Of a DNA stretch of 64,000 nucleotides, positions 17,588 through 27,191 are shown one piece after another. The position numbers were made by a program, and so were the translations under genes. The DNA lies in the NCBI RefSeq assembly GCF_014205845.1, contig NZ_JACHCR010000026.1, positions 1-64,000 of the forward strand, read 5' to 3'. The DNA is from Mucilaginibacter cryoferens. Lineage in GTDB: Bacteria; Bacteroidota; Bacteroidia; Sphingobacteriales; Sphingobacteriaceae. How positions within the stretch are numbered: position 1 is the stretch's first letter; every line of letters begins with the position of its first letter. The notes below the pieces were generated by a model. It did not search any database, had not been told where the DNA came from, and was given only the letters and a program-made list of their open reading frames with translations.

Positions 17588-18829
17588 ATGAACTACAGGG
17601 AATTGTCAATTCTTTTTGAAAAACTGGTAAAAAATGAATGCACTGAAAAGGAAGCAGACGAGGTATTGAAATTGCTGGCAGACAGGTCATATGACAGCAT
17701 GTTTCGGCAACTTGTGGAAGAGCAATTTCAGCAAACAGGTGAGGGCCTAATATTCTACGAGGCACAAGAAGAAGCTTTGAACCTTAAATTAACAACCATT
17801 TTAAATTCTAATTTGCCGCCAAAAAAAGCCGGTAAAAAATATTTCCAGGGACTACAAAAGTGGTACATCGCTGCCACTGTGCTATTATTTCTTGCTACTG
17901 GTGCTTATGTGTTAAAAAAAAATACTTCAACGGATGTTGTAGCTAATAACCGTCAGCAAAAAATATCTTTTGGGGGCAACAAGGCTACTTTAACCTTGAG
18001 TAATGGTAAAAAGATTGATTTAGAGGATGCAGCAAATGGAGCCATAGCTGCCCAATCTAACTTCACCATAAAAAAAACAAGTGAAGGGGTGGTGGTTTAC
18101 CAGGCGAATGCTGCCTCAAAAACAGCCGGCTCTGCTATAGCAAAACCTTTATTTAATACCATTACAACACCCAATGGTGGCCAATACGAGGTTATACTTC
18201 CAGATGGGTCAAAGGTTTGGTTAAATGCAGCATCTTCTATAAAATTTCCAACACAATTTGCTGCAAATGAACGTTTGGTTGAGTTAACCGGCGAGGCTTA
18301 TTTTGAGGTGGTGAAGGTTTTTAACCCACAAAAAAAGGTAATTAAACCCGAAAGGCTGCCCTTTGTTGTGTTAAGCGGGCGGCAAAGAATACAAGTACTG
18401 GGTACCAGGTTTAATGTAAATGATTACCACGAGGAGAATACCGTAAAAACAACCTTGCTGGAAGGTTCGGTAAAAGTAAATACGTTAATAGATAACGATC
18501 AGCATCAATCCATCTCTACAGCAATGCTTAGGCCCGGGCAGCAGTCAGATTTGGATGGTGGCCATTTCAACGTCAGTGCGGCCGATACCGCTTCGGCAAT
18601 AGCCTGGAAAGATGGTTTCTTTCAGTTTGATAATGAAGACATCCACGTTGTAATGCGTAAAATTTCCAGGTGGTATAATGTTGATGTAGAATACCGTGGC
18701 GATATGCGTGGAAAAGGTTTTTCTGGTGTGATATCTAAATACAGCAACGTAAGCGAAGTCCTGAAAATGCTACAATTAACCGGAAGCGTTTCCTTTACTA
18801 TAAATAACCGAAAAATTACAGTTTTCTAG
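17588..18829 (+). CDS. FecR-family anti-sigma factor
   Basis: 413 residues. The cytoplasmic N-terminal segment (1-88) would bind the sigma factor. One transmembrane helix follows (about 91-110, WYIAATVLLFLATGAYVL). The periplasmic FecR domain is about 190-300 (TPNGGQYEVILPDGSKVWLN, LTGEAYFEV, QVLGTRFNVNDY), and the C-terminal DUF4974-type domain is about 340-413 (WKDGFFQFDNEDIHVVMRKI). It lies between the sigma gene and the STN-bearing SusC, the standard order for this signalling unit. It presumably holds the sigma factor inactive until the SusC STN domain signals. Confidence 0.93.
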   Translation: MNYRELSILFEKLVKNECTEKEADEVLKLLADRSYDSMFRQLVEEQFQQTGEGLIFYEAQEEALNLKLTTILNSNLPPKKAGKKYFQGLQKWYIAATVLLFLATGAYVLKKNTSTDVVANNRQQKISFGGNKATLTLSNGKKIDLEDAANGAIAAQSNFTIKKTSEGVVVYQANAASKTAGSAIAKPLFNTITTPNGGQYEVILPDGSKVWLNAASSIKFPTQFAANERLVELTGEAYFEVVKVFNPQKKVIKPERLPFVVLSGRQRIQVLGTRFNVNDYHEENTVKTTLLEGSVKVNTLIDNDQHQSISTAMLRPGQQSDLDGGHFNVSAADTASAIAWKDGFFQFDNEDIHVVMRKISRWYNVDVEYRGDMRGKGFSGVISKYSNVSEVLKMLQLTGSVSFTINNRKITVF

Positions 18830-19319
18830 TATCCCCGCTAATTATTTTCTGTAGCACCACTGTGCGCAAATAACTTGTAGCAATAAATTGCCGTTACTTA
18901 TGCCGGCTGTACCTTGATGGAATTAGCCATGTCATGGGCTTTAGATTCCACTTATGGCTGTGCGTTAAATATTAGCCCATTTCAATTTTGAGCTATATAA
19001 TTATTTAATAAAAAATCTATTTCACTCCCCCCTTTTTTTTTCGGTATCCGTCTTTATCATACCAATACCTAAATAAGCGGTCTCGCATCCTGTTTTGTTA
19101 AAATAAAACAAGGGGGGCAAGAAAGCTATAAACAGGTTTTCATTTAAAGAAAGCAATAACCTGCCAACAGAAACGAAAGGAGAAGAACTATGAATTAACC
19201 TTACTAAGCTTCAAGGTAAAAACAAAACCAGGATTGCTTGCAACAACCCTGGTCAACGTTGGCCTATTGAAATCATTCCCGTTATAGAAACAACTTTCAT
19301 TTCATAAACCTAATTCCAA
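18830..19319 (+). promoter_or_regulatory. Long leader/promoter region of PUL 2 SusC
   Basis: 490 bp without a normal gene. Near the start is a TTGTAGCAATAAA fragment like the repeat at 7966. At 19176-19198 a strong ribosome-binding-like AAAGGAG precedes a two-codon frame ATG-AAT-TAA. The sigma factor's target promoter should be here, but I cannot identify its -35/-10 by eye. Confidence 0.45.
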
Positions 19320-22300
19320 ATGTATAAAACTTACACGGCATTTTGTCGCGGTATAAATTCCGGCATTATGCTCAAATGTATCAAGATAATGAAGCTTACC
19401 ATTATTTTATTAATTGCCGCATTTTTAGAGGTTAGCGCAGCCAGTTATGGGCAAAAAGTTAACCTGAAAACCAAAGAGGCAACGCTTGAAAATATTTTAA
19501 AAAAAATTAGGGCTCAAATCGGCTTTAATATTCTTTATAATCCTAACTCGCTGAAAAATACCAAATTAATAAGCCTCGACCTTAAAAACGCATCTGTTGA
19601 TGATGCCTTAAAAAAGAGTTTTGAAGGGCAGCCTGTTACTTACCTCATTGAACAAAAAACCATTATCGTTAAAAAAAAACCTGTACTAGCGGAGTCTGAG
19701 AATGTAAACGCAGAGAGCCAAAAAATTACAGTAACGGGAACGGTGAGGGATTCTTTGGGCACCCTGCCAGGTGTAACCATCAAAATAAAGGGCACTGGTT
19801 TGGGCACAAAAACTGATGAGAACGGAAAGTTTGTTTTGGATATACCAAATGATGGCGCAGTGCTGGTATTTTCCTTTGTAAGCTATGCTACGCAAGAGAT
19901 ATCGGTAGATGGTAAAAGCGTTATAAACGTGCTCCTGAAATCCAACAAAAATGCGTTAGGCGAAGTAGTAGTGGTAGCCTTTGGAACGCAAAAGAAAACC
20001 GACCTGGTTGGTTCGGTTACTTCCATTAAAATGTCCGATCTTAAGATCCCCTCAAGTAACTTAACCACCGCATTAGCGGGGCGTGCTGCCGGGCTTATTG
20101 CATTTCAGCGTGGTGGAGAGCCGGGGAAGGACAATGCCGATTTCTTTATTCGTGGGGTTACCACATTTGGTTATAAAAACAACCCTTTGATACTTATTGA
20201 TGGTATGGAGTTAAGCACAACCGATTTGGCCCGCTTACAGCCAGACGATATTGCCAGTTTTTCTATCCTGAAAGATGCTACTTCAACTGCGGTATATGGC
20301 GCGCGCGGGGCCAACGGGGTTATTTTGGTAACTACCAAGCAAGGTAAAGTGGGTAAAGCACAAATTGCGTTTCGCTTAGAAAATTCCATATCAACTTCAG
20401 TAAGGGATATTGAACTGGCCGACCCTGTTACTTACATGAAACAATCTAATGAAGCCATTTTAACACGTAATCCTTTAGGCGTAACGCTATACAGCGACGA
20501 AAAAATTGCAAATACCGAGGCCGGACTAAATCCCATTATTTATCCGGCCAACGATTGGAAGAAGCAGGTTTTTAAAAATTACACCATGAACCAGCGTGCA
20601 AACCTAAATGTAAGTGGGGGCGGTGATGTTGCCCGTTACTTTATTTCGGGATCTTTAAATAAGGACAACGGGATGTTGAATGTAGATCACCGGAACAATT
20701 TTAATAATAATATTGATTTAACAAGTTATTCGCTTCGGTCTAATATCACCATCAATCTTACTAAAACAACCGAGATGATTGTTCGCTTAAGCGGCAACTT
20801 CGACGATTATACCGGCCCTTTGGACGGTGGAGCCGAAATGTACGGGAAAGTTGTACACTCTAACCCGGTGCTTTTTCCTCAATATTACCCTATTGATGCA
20901 GACCACGCCTTTGTAAAACACATCATGTACGGTAATTACGACCAGGGTGGTTATACAAACCCTTATGCCGATTTAACCAGGGGGTATATGAACTATTCAA
21001 GATCGCTGATGTTGGCGCAGCTGGAAGCCAAGCAAGATCTGTCGGGTTTAATTGATGGTCTTTCTTTCAGGGTTATGATGAATACCAACCGCACCTCATA
21101 TTTTGATGTAAGAAGAGCCTATAACCCATACTTTTATACGCTCACGGGGTATGATCCGGTTGCCAATACGTACTCAATAACTAATATTAACGAACCTACC
21201 GCAACAGAATACCTGGATTACACCCAGGGAGATAGAATACTCAGTTCTACCTTTTACACAGAATCGATGCTGAATTATAACCATTCGTTTAAAAAGCATG
21301 GTTTTAGTGGTTTGCTGGTTTACATGTTGCAGAACAATGTTAGTGCAAATGCGCCCGATCTGCAGCAATCCCTTCCATTCAGAAACATTGGTTTATCGGG
21401 AAGGGCCACTTACAATTACGATAGCCGCTATTATTTAGAGTATAACTTTGGTTACAACGGATCTGAAAGGTTTTCTGCCAAACACCGTTTTGGCTATTTC
21501 CCATCTGCCGGTGTTGCCTGGAGTATATCTAATGAAAAATTTTTTGAACAGATTAAACCGGTTGTTAACAACCTAAGGTTGAGGGCCACTTATGGGTTTA
21601 TCGGAAATGATGCCATCGGGTCGCCGTCAGATCGTTTCTTTTACCTCTCTAATGTTGATATGAATGCCAATTACCGGGGTGCTACTTTCGGAAACGGCCA
21701 GGGGGCAGGCACTTATCTAAATGGTGTAAATATCTCCCGGTACGCCAATGATGATATCACCTGGGAAAGATCGACAAAAACAAATCTCGCGCTTGAAGTT
21801 GGGCTTTTTAATAAGCTAAAGGTAACAGCCGAGGTATATTCCGAAAAACGTAAAAACATCCTGATGTCTCGCGCGTCAATCCCCGTTACCATGGGTTTAA
21901 CAGCCGATGTGAGGTCGAACGTGGGCGAAGCTGCCGGAAAAGGAACGGATATCTCTTTAGAGTATCAACAAAACATTGGAAAAGACTATTGGTTTTCGGC
22001 AACCGGAAATTTTACGTTTGCCAGGAGTAAATTTACCGTTTACGAAGAGCCTGTTTACGACGAAAAATATCGCAGTCGTATAGGCCACTCCATTTTTCAG
22101 CAATACGGATATATTGCCGAGCGGCTGTTTGTTGATGATGCGGAAGCGGCAAACTCGCCCAAACAAAATTTTGGCCCATACGGAGGCGGAGACATTAAAT
22201 ATACCGATGTAAACCGCGATGGTCAAATTACAGCAGCAGATATGGTTCCTATTGGCAATCCAACATTACCAGAAATTGTTTATGGATTTGGATTTTCGAT

Positions 22301-22748
22301 GGGGTATAAAAATTTTGATTTTTCTGCTTTTTTCCAGGGACTGGGCAATGAGTCTTTTTGGATTGATGCCAATGCAACATCACCTTTCAACAACCAAACC
22401 CAGTTGCTAAAAGCTTATGCGGATAGTCACTGGTCCGAAGATTCGCGTAATGTTTATGCCCTTTGGCCAAGGCTAAGTCCGGATATCAACAACAATAATA
22501 ACCAAACAAGTACCTGGTTTATGCGCGATGGCTCGTTTTTACGCCTCAAGCAGGTTGAACTAGGTTATAAGCTTCCGCAAAGTTTACAACAGAGCTTACA
22601 CCTTTCTAATTTCAGAATTTATGTAAACGCAACCAACCTGCTCAACTTCAGTAAATTCAAATTATGGGATGTTGAAATGGGCGGTAACGGCCTTGGTTAT
22701 CCTATTCAACGCGTGTTTAATATCGGTTTAAACATGTCAATAAGGTAG
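19320..22748 (+). CDS. SusC-family TonB-dependent transducer with STN domain (PUL 2)
   Basis: 1,142 residues. After the long N-terminal export signal (hydrophobic core MKLTIILLIAAFLEVSAASY near 22-41) comes an STN domain (about 48-118: TLENILKKIRAQIGFNILYN, VDDALKKSF). This is the periplasmic arm that contacts FecR. Then follow a carboxypeptidase-D-like domain (about 135-215), the plug (about 225-345, with AVYGARGANGVILVTTKQGK) and the barrel ending FNIGLNMSIR. Several ATGs exist near the start; the first is kept because homologues begin MYK. It imports glycan fragments and signals their presence to the sigma/FecR pair upstream. Confidence 0.95.
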   Translation: MYKTYTAFCRGINSGIMLKCIKIMKLTIILLIAAFLEVSAASYGQKVNLKTKEATLENILKKIRAQIGFNILYNPNSLKNTKLISLDLKNASVDDALKKSFEGQPVTYLIEQKTIIVKKKPVLAESENVNAESQKITVTGTVRDSLGTLPGVTIKIKGTGLGTKTDENGKFVLDIPNDGAVLVFSFVSYATQEISVDGKSVINVLLKSNKNALGEVVVVAFGTQKKTDLVGSVTSIKMSDLKIPSSNLTTALAGRAAGLIAFQRGGEPGKDNADFFIRGVTTFGYKNNPLILIDGMELSTTDLARLQPDDIASFSILKDATSTAVYGARGANGVILVTTKQGKVGKAQIAFRLENSISTSVRDIELADPVTYMKQSNEAILTRNPLGVTLYSDEKIANTEAGLNPIIYPANDWKKQVFKNYTMNQRANLNVSGGGDVARYFISGSLNKDNGMLNVDHRNNFNNNIDLTSYSLRSNITINLTKTTEMIVRLSGNFDDYTGPLDGGAEMYGKVVHSNPVLFPQYYPIDADHAFVKHIMYGNYDQGGYTNPYADLTRGYMNYSRSLMLAQLEAKQDLSGLIDGLSFRVMMNTNRTSYFDVRRAYNPYFYTLTGYDPVANTYSITNINEPTATEYLDYTQGDRILSSTFYTESMLNYNHSFKKHGFSGLLVYMLQNNVSANAPDLQQSLPFRNIGLSGRATYNYDSRYYLEYNFGYNGSERFSAKHRFGYFPSAGVAWSISNEKFFEQIKPVVNNLRLRATYGFIGNDAIGSPSDRFFYLSNVDMNANYRGATFGNGQGAGTYLNGVNISRYANDDITWERSTKTNLALEVGLFNKLKVTAEVYSEKRKNILMSRASIPVTMGLTADVRSNVGEAAGKGTDISLEYQQNIGKDYWFSATGNFTFARSKFTVYEEPVYDEKYRSRIGHSIFQQYGYIAERLFVDDAEAANSPKQNFGPYGGGDIKYTDVNRDGQITAADMVPIGNPTLPEIVYGFGFSMGYKNFDFSAFFQGLGNESFWIDANATSPFNNQTQLLKAYADSHWSEDSRNVYALWPRLSPDINNNNNQTSTWFMRDGSFLRLKQVELGYKLPQSLQQSLHLSNFRIYVNATNLLNFSKFKLWDVEMGGNGLGYPIQRVFNIGLNMSIR

Positions 22749-22806
22749 GCGCCCAAATTTTAGGCACAATTAATTTACACCTGTTAAATTCATACATACA
22801 CATCAT

Positions 22807-24693
22807 ATGAAAAAATATATAGTAATCGGAATTTACACATTGTTCTTTTTGGCAGCATTAACATCCTGCAAAAAGTTTTTAGATGTAGTGCCGGATAATG
22901 TGGCCACCATAGATAATGCTTTTACTATGCGTACCCAGGCCATGAAATTTTTATTTACCTGTTACTCGTTTATGCCCAAAAACGGGCAATTGAGCGATGA
23001 TCCGGCAATGGTTGGGGGCGATGAGCTTTGGGAAATTCCAGAAAGAGGTGCTTATTTAGATATGGCCAAAGGCTTTCAGAGTAAAGTAGGCCCCCTGGGC
23101 GATAGGTTTCAAGCCATGTACCAGGCAATTCGCGATTGTAATATTTTCCTCGAAAATATTGGAAAAGTGCCCGATATGCAGGAAGCAGAAAGAAGGCGCT
23201 GGATATCTGAAGTAAAGTTTCTTAAAGCCTATTACCATTTTATTTTAGTGAGGATGTATGGGCCTATCCCGCTCATTAAAACAAACCTGCCCATTTCGGC
23301 CGATGTAAACCAGGTAAAGGTTGTACGCGATCCTGTTGACTCTTGCTTTAGTTACATCGCTCAACTTCTTAACGAGGCGGCACCGGCACTGCCCTTAACC
23401 ATCATTAGCCCAACTACCGAAGCCGGGCGCATTACCCGGCCAATTGCCCTATCCCTAAGAGCCAAAGTGTTGGTTACCGCGGCCAGCCCCTTGTTTAATG
23501 GTAATACAGACCAGGCCAGTTTAAAAAATGGGAATGGTACACCACTCTTTAATACTAACTACAGTAAAGTTAAATGGGATTCTGCTGCCACGGCTTGCAA
23601 AAGGGCCATTGATGTATGTGAGTCGGCAGGTATAAAACTATACGTTTATAACCCGGCTTTTCAACAATTTACACTTACCGATACCATTAAAACGCAGTTG
23701 AGTATCAGAAACGCCGTTACCGAAAAATGGAACAGCGAGATCATTTGGGCCAACACCCAGTCAAACACTGCCGATTTACAGCGGTTGATTTCTAGCTGGT
23801 GGGACCCTTTATACCTCGACGGAGTTATAACAAGAGGAGAATTATCGCCCCCTTTAAAAATTGCAGAGATGTTTTATACTGCCAATGGTGTACCTATTGA
23901 TGAAGACAAAACCTGGGATTATAACGGTCGTTATGATTTACGCACTGCCGTAGATGCTGATAAGTTGTACATACGGAAGGGTTATACAACTGCAGCGCTG
24001 CATTTTGACAGAGAACCCCGGTTTTATGCCGATTTGGGCTTTGATGGGGGAGTTTATTATGGGCAGGGACGCTATGATGATAAAAACGATATGAACCTGT
24101 TTTATCTGGAAGGTAAATTCAAACAACGGGATGGCAAAGGTAAATATGGTTATAATTCGGTAACGGGGTATAACCTTAAAAAGCTCATAAATTTTCAGAA
24201 TACCATCAATTCATCTAATGATTATTCTGTTATTGATTACCCTTATCCTATCATGCGTTTGTCAGATCTGTATTTATTGTATGCTGAAGCATTAAATGAG
24301 TCTGCCGGGCCATCGCCTGATGTAAATAAATATATTGACCTGGTAAGGCAGCGTGCCGGCTTAGGTACGGTTGCAGCATCCTGGACAAATTATTCTACCA
24401 ATCCGGTAAAGTTTCAGAACCAGGATGGTATGCGTGCCATTATTCACCAGGAGCGTTTAATTGAGTTGTCTTTTGAGTCGCAACGATTATGGGATCTGCG
24501 CCGCTGGAAAGAATCTGCCAAAGAATTAAACAACCCGATAAATGGCTGGGATCTTTCGCAAACCACCCCAATTTCCTATTACCGTATCACGGTGCTTTAT
24601 AACCAAACGTTTGGCTCAAAAGATTATTTCTGGCCAATTGCCGAAGACAATATGACCGCTAACAGAAATTTAGTTCAAAATCTGGGCTGGTAA
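22807..24693 (+). CDS. SusD/RagB-family outer-membrane lipoprotein (PUL 2)
   Basis: 628 residues, larger than the PUL 1 homologue. The lipobox is LTSC (about residue 22), followed by KKFLDVVPDN. Typical SusD stretches are WISEVKFLKAYYHFILVRMY and, near the C-terminus, IHQERLIELSFESQRLWDLR. It begins 58 bases after SusC and is followed 42 bases on by a discoidin-type lipoprotein gene. It should bind the PUL 2 glycan at the cell surface together with SusC. Confidence 0.94.
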   Translation: MKKYIVIGIYTLFFLAALTSCKKFLDVVPDNVATIDNAFTMRTQAMKFLFTCYSFMPKNGQLSDDPAMVGGDELWEIPERGAYLDMAKGFQSKVGPLGDRFQAMYQAIRDCNIFLENIGKVPDMQEAERRRWISEVKFLKAYYHFILVRMYGPIPLIKTNLPISADVNQVKVVRDPVDSCFSYIAQLLNEAAPALPLTIISPTTEAGRITRPIALSLRAKVLVTAASPLFNGNTDQASLKNGNGTPLFNTNYSKVKWDSAATACKRAIDVCESAGIKLYVYNPAFQQFTLTDTIKTQLSIRNAVTEKWNSEIIWANTQSNTADLQRLISSWWDPLYLDGVITRGELSPPLKIAEMFYTANGVPIDEDKTWDYNGRYDLRTAVDADKLYIRKGYTTAALHFDREPRFYADLGFDGGVYYGQGRYDDKNDMNLFYLEGKFKQRDGKGKYGYNSVTGYNLKKLINFQNTINSSNDYSVIDYPYPIMRLSDLYLLYAEALNESAGPSPDVNKYIDLVRQRAGLGTVAASWTNYSTNPVKFQNQDGMRAIIHQERLIELSFESQRLWDLRRWKESAKELNNPINGWDLSQTTPISYYRITVLYNQTFGSKDYFWPIAEDNMTANRNLVQNLGW

Positions 24694-24735
24694 AAAGTAT
24701 CATTTACAGATTGATCATTTAATTAAAACATAAAC

Positions 24736-25920
24736 ATGAAAAAGATATATTTTATCGGAGTATTGTTAATCGCCTTTTTTGAGTACGGTTGTTCAAAACA
24801 AGGAAGGTTAGACTTCGTAGATTCCAGTTTGCCTGCCCCCGCACAAATCAGCAATGTAAAGGTTGACCCAACTCCCGGTGGGGGGGTGCTAACCTACACG
24901 CTTCCGGCAGACCCTAACTTAGCTTATGTAAAGGCTGTATATGAAATACAGCCAGGTGTTTTCAGAGAAGCAAAATCGTCACGATATACAGATACCCTGC
25001 GGTTGGTGGGTTTTGGCGATACATTGAAGCACGCGGTGAAGATATACAGTGTAGGTAACAACGAAAAAGCATCTGAGCCTCTTTTAGTTGATGTGATACC
25101 AAAAACGCCACCCGTTAAATCGGTATTTAAAACATCTAATTTTTCTGAAACATTTGGCGGGGTAAGCATATCGTTTACCAATCCCGATAAGGCAGATTTG
25201 GCGATAGTGGTACTTAGGGATACCACCGGGAACAACAACTGGGTAACTGTACGCACTTTTTATACGGCAGCCATTGCAGGTAACTTTGCCGCCCGGGGAT
25301 TTGAATCTAAACCCCAAAAATTTGCGGTATTTATACGCGACCGCTGGAATAATAAATCTGATACATTGATTAAAACACTCACCCCTAAATTTGAGATCGA
25401 AATTCCGAAAAATACGTTTAGTAAATTGGTATTGCCTACCGATCAAACTGAACTTGCAGATCCCAGCTATAATATAGAGAATATTTGGAATGGCCTGGCC
25501 GACAGGCGGCTTTACGCGTCATCAAATGCCTCATCGCTGCCGCAATGGATCACCATTGATTTGGGCGAAAAGGTTTTGTTGAGCAGGTTTAAAATGTGGA
25601 TGGAGCAATATAATCATTGTTATACGGGGTCGGGTTTAAAAAACTTTGAACTATGGGGTTCAAATTCTCCCGATCCTGACGGTGGCTGGACACAGTGGAC
25701 ATTGCTTGGCAATTTTACAACATTTAAACCCTCGGGCCTGCCATTGGGCCAAACAACAAATGAGGATATCAATTATGCCGCCAACCTGGGTGCCGATTTT
25801 GATTTTGATGTGCAGCCATCAGCCGTACGTTACCTGCGTCTGAAATCGCTGGAAACCTATAGCAGCCCGGGGCAGGTGGTAATTATGGAGATGACATTTT
25901 TTGGCCAAATAGTGCAATAG
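24736..25920 (+). CDS. Surface lipoprotein with DUF4959/DUF5000-like and discoidin-type regions
   Basis: 394 residues, lipobox EYGC (about residue 19). Two Ig/fibronectin-like beta domains (about 35-215) of the DUF4959/DUF5126 type precede a C-terminal F5/8-type-C-like galactose-binding fold (about 240-392: LPQWITIDLGEKVLLSRFKM, LKNFELWGS, VRYLRLKS). Such proteins follow SusD in many loci and are thought to bind glycan at the surface, as SusE/SusF do. It sits between SusD and a second protein of the same general plan, in one operon. Confidence 0.85.
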   Translation: MKKIYFIGVLLIAFFEYGCSKQGRLDFVDSSLPAPAQISNVKVDPTPGGGVLTYTLPADPNLAYVKAVYEIQPGVFREAKSSRYTDTLRLVGFGDTLKHAVKIYSVGNNEKASEPLLVDVIPKTPPVKSVFKTSNFSETFGGVSISFTNPDKADLAIVVLRDTTGNNNWVTVRTFYTAAIAGNFAARGFESKPQKFAVFIRDRWNNKSDTLIKTLTPKFEIEIPKNTFSKLVLPTDQTELADPSYNIENIWNGLADRRLYASSNASSLPQWITIDLGEKVLLSRFKMWMEQYNHCYTGSGLKNFELWGSNSPDPDGGWTQWTLLGNFTTFKPSGLPLGQTTNEDINYAANLGADFDFDVQPSAVRYLRLKSLETYSSPGQVVIMEMTFFGQIVQ

Positions 25921-25953
25921 GTGTTTTACTTAACCAAACGTAAAAATTACACA

Positions 25954-27066
25954 ATGAAAAAGATATCGTATATAGGACTAATGATGTTCATCGCAGCCTG
26001 CTTTTTTGCAGCCTGTACAAAAATGGACGCAACTTACAAACAGTATGTAGTGCCCGGTGGGTTAACTTATACCGGAAAGGCCACTTCGCCAAAAGCCTAT
26101 TCGGGGCTCAACAGAATTAAGGTAGCCTGGCTACGGGGGGCCGATCCCTCTGTAATAAAGGCCAAAGTTTTCTGGAATAATTATGCAGATTCACTAACTG
26201 TTGATATTCCGCCTGCAGGGGATACGATAAGTGCAATGATTAACAACCTGGACGAGAAAAATTACACGTTTGTAATTCGTACGTACGACGGAAAGGGAAA
26301 TTCATCAATACCTGTTGAAGTGGTAGGCGGATCTTACGGTGTAAAATACCAGGCACAATTATTAACCAGACCTGTAAACTCTACTTCGTTAGATGCTAAA
26401 GGGAAGCTTACCATTAACTGGGGCGGTGCCGATGTATCAAACGGTGCTTTTGCATCAGAAGTTAAATACACAGATATCTCGGGAAATATCCAAAACAAAA
26501 TATTTTCGGTGGATTTGAAAACTTCAGAAATACTTGATCTTAAGCCCAACACGGGTTATCAATTCAGAACGATATTTAAGCCAGATTCGTTGAGTATTGA
26601 TAATTTCTATACAAGTTATACTGATGGTGGCCTGTTTTCATTTGATAAAAAGGACTGGAAGATTATTGACTTTTCGACGCAACACCCGGGGGGCGACAAT
26701 GCTGTAACCAATTTTATTGATGGAACCGATGCTACGCGCTGGCATACATGTGCAGGATGTTCAAGCTATCCACACTTTGCTACAATAGATATGGGGGTTG
26801 AGCGCACAATTACCCAGTTTGGCGTTTGGCGCACCACTTTTGAAAATGGCGGAGATGACCGCGGGCCTGATACATTTGATTTTTTAACCAGCACAGATAA
26901 TGTAACCTGGGTAAAACAAGGCTCCTATAATTTTAACCGTTTAATTAATGGCGAACAGCGGTATCTTACTCCTAATAATCCAAAGGCAAGGTATTTTAAA
27001 TTTGTTGGCACAACGGGGCCGCAAAGCTATATGGTTATGGGCGAAATTAGTACCTATGGGATGTAG
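25954..27066 (+). CDS. DUF4998-type surface lipoprotein with discoidin domain
   Basis: 370 residues from ATG 25954. An in-frame GTG at 25921 touches the preceding stop but gives a poor signal peptide. Lipobox FAAC (about residue 19), then DUF4998-like beta domains (about 35-235: GLNRIKVAWLRGADPSVIKA, PNTGYQFRTIF). The C-terminal F5/8-type-C-like fold is about 240-368 (ATRWHTCAGC, HFATIDMGVERTITQFGVW, ARYFKFVG). It is the last gene before a strong terminator, so it ends the SusC-SusD-lipoprotein operon. Probably a second glycan-binding surface protein. Confidence 0.85.
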   Translation: MKKISYIGLMMFIAACFFAACTKMDATYKQYVVPGGLTYTGKATSPKAYSGLNRIKVAWLRGADPSVIKAKVFWNNYADSLTVDIPPAGDTISAMINNLDEKNYTFVIRTYDGKGNSSIPVEVVGGSYGVKYQAQLLTRPVNSTSLDAKGKLTINWGGADVSNGAFASEVKYTDISGNIQNKIFSVDLKTSEILDLKPNTGYQFRTIFKPDSLSIDNFYTSYTDGGLFSFDKKDWKIIDFSTQHPGGDNAVTNFIDGTDATRWHTCAGCSSYPHFATIDMGVERTITQFGVWRTTFENGGDDRGPDTFDFLTSTDNVTWVKQGSYNFNRLINGEQRYLTPNNPKARYFKFVGTTGPQSYMVMGEISTYGM

Positions 27067-27105
27067 TATAAGTTAAACATGTACAGGTAACGCCGGTAAT
27101 ACAAC

Positions 27106-27138
27106 GGAGCGCAGGAAGTTCCTGCGCTCCCTTTTTTT
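27106..27138 (+). terminator. Intrinsic terminator ending the PUL 2 SusC operon
   Basis: GGAGCGCAGG and CCTGCGCTCC pair around AAGTT and are followed by CTTTTTTTATTTTT. It separates the binding-protein genes from the GH106 gene. Confidence 0.88.
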
Positions 27139-27191
27139 ATTTTTACGGCCCAGCACATGGGCTATCTCATTTTATTAATTGAAAAATATAT

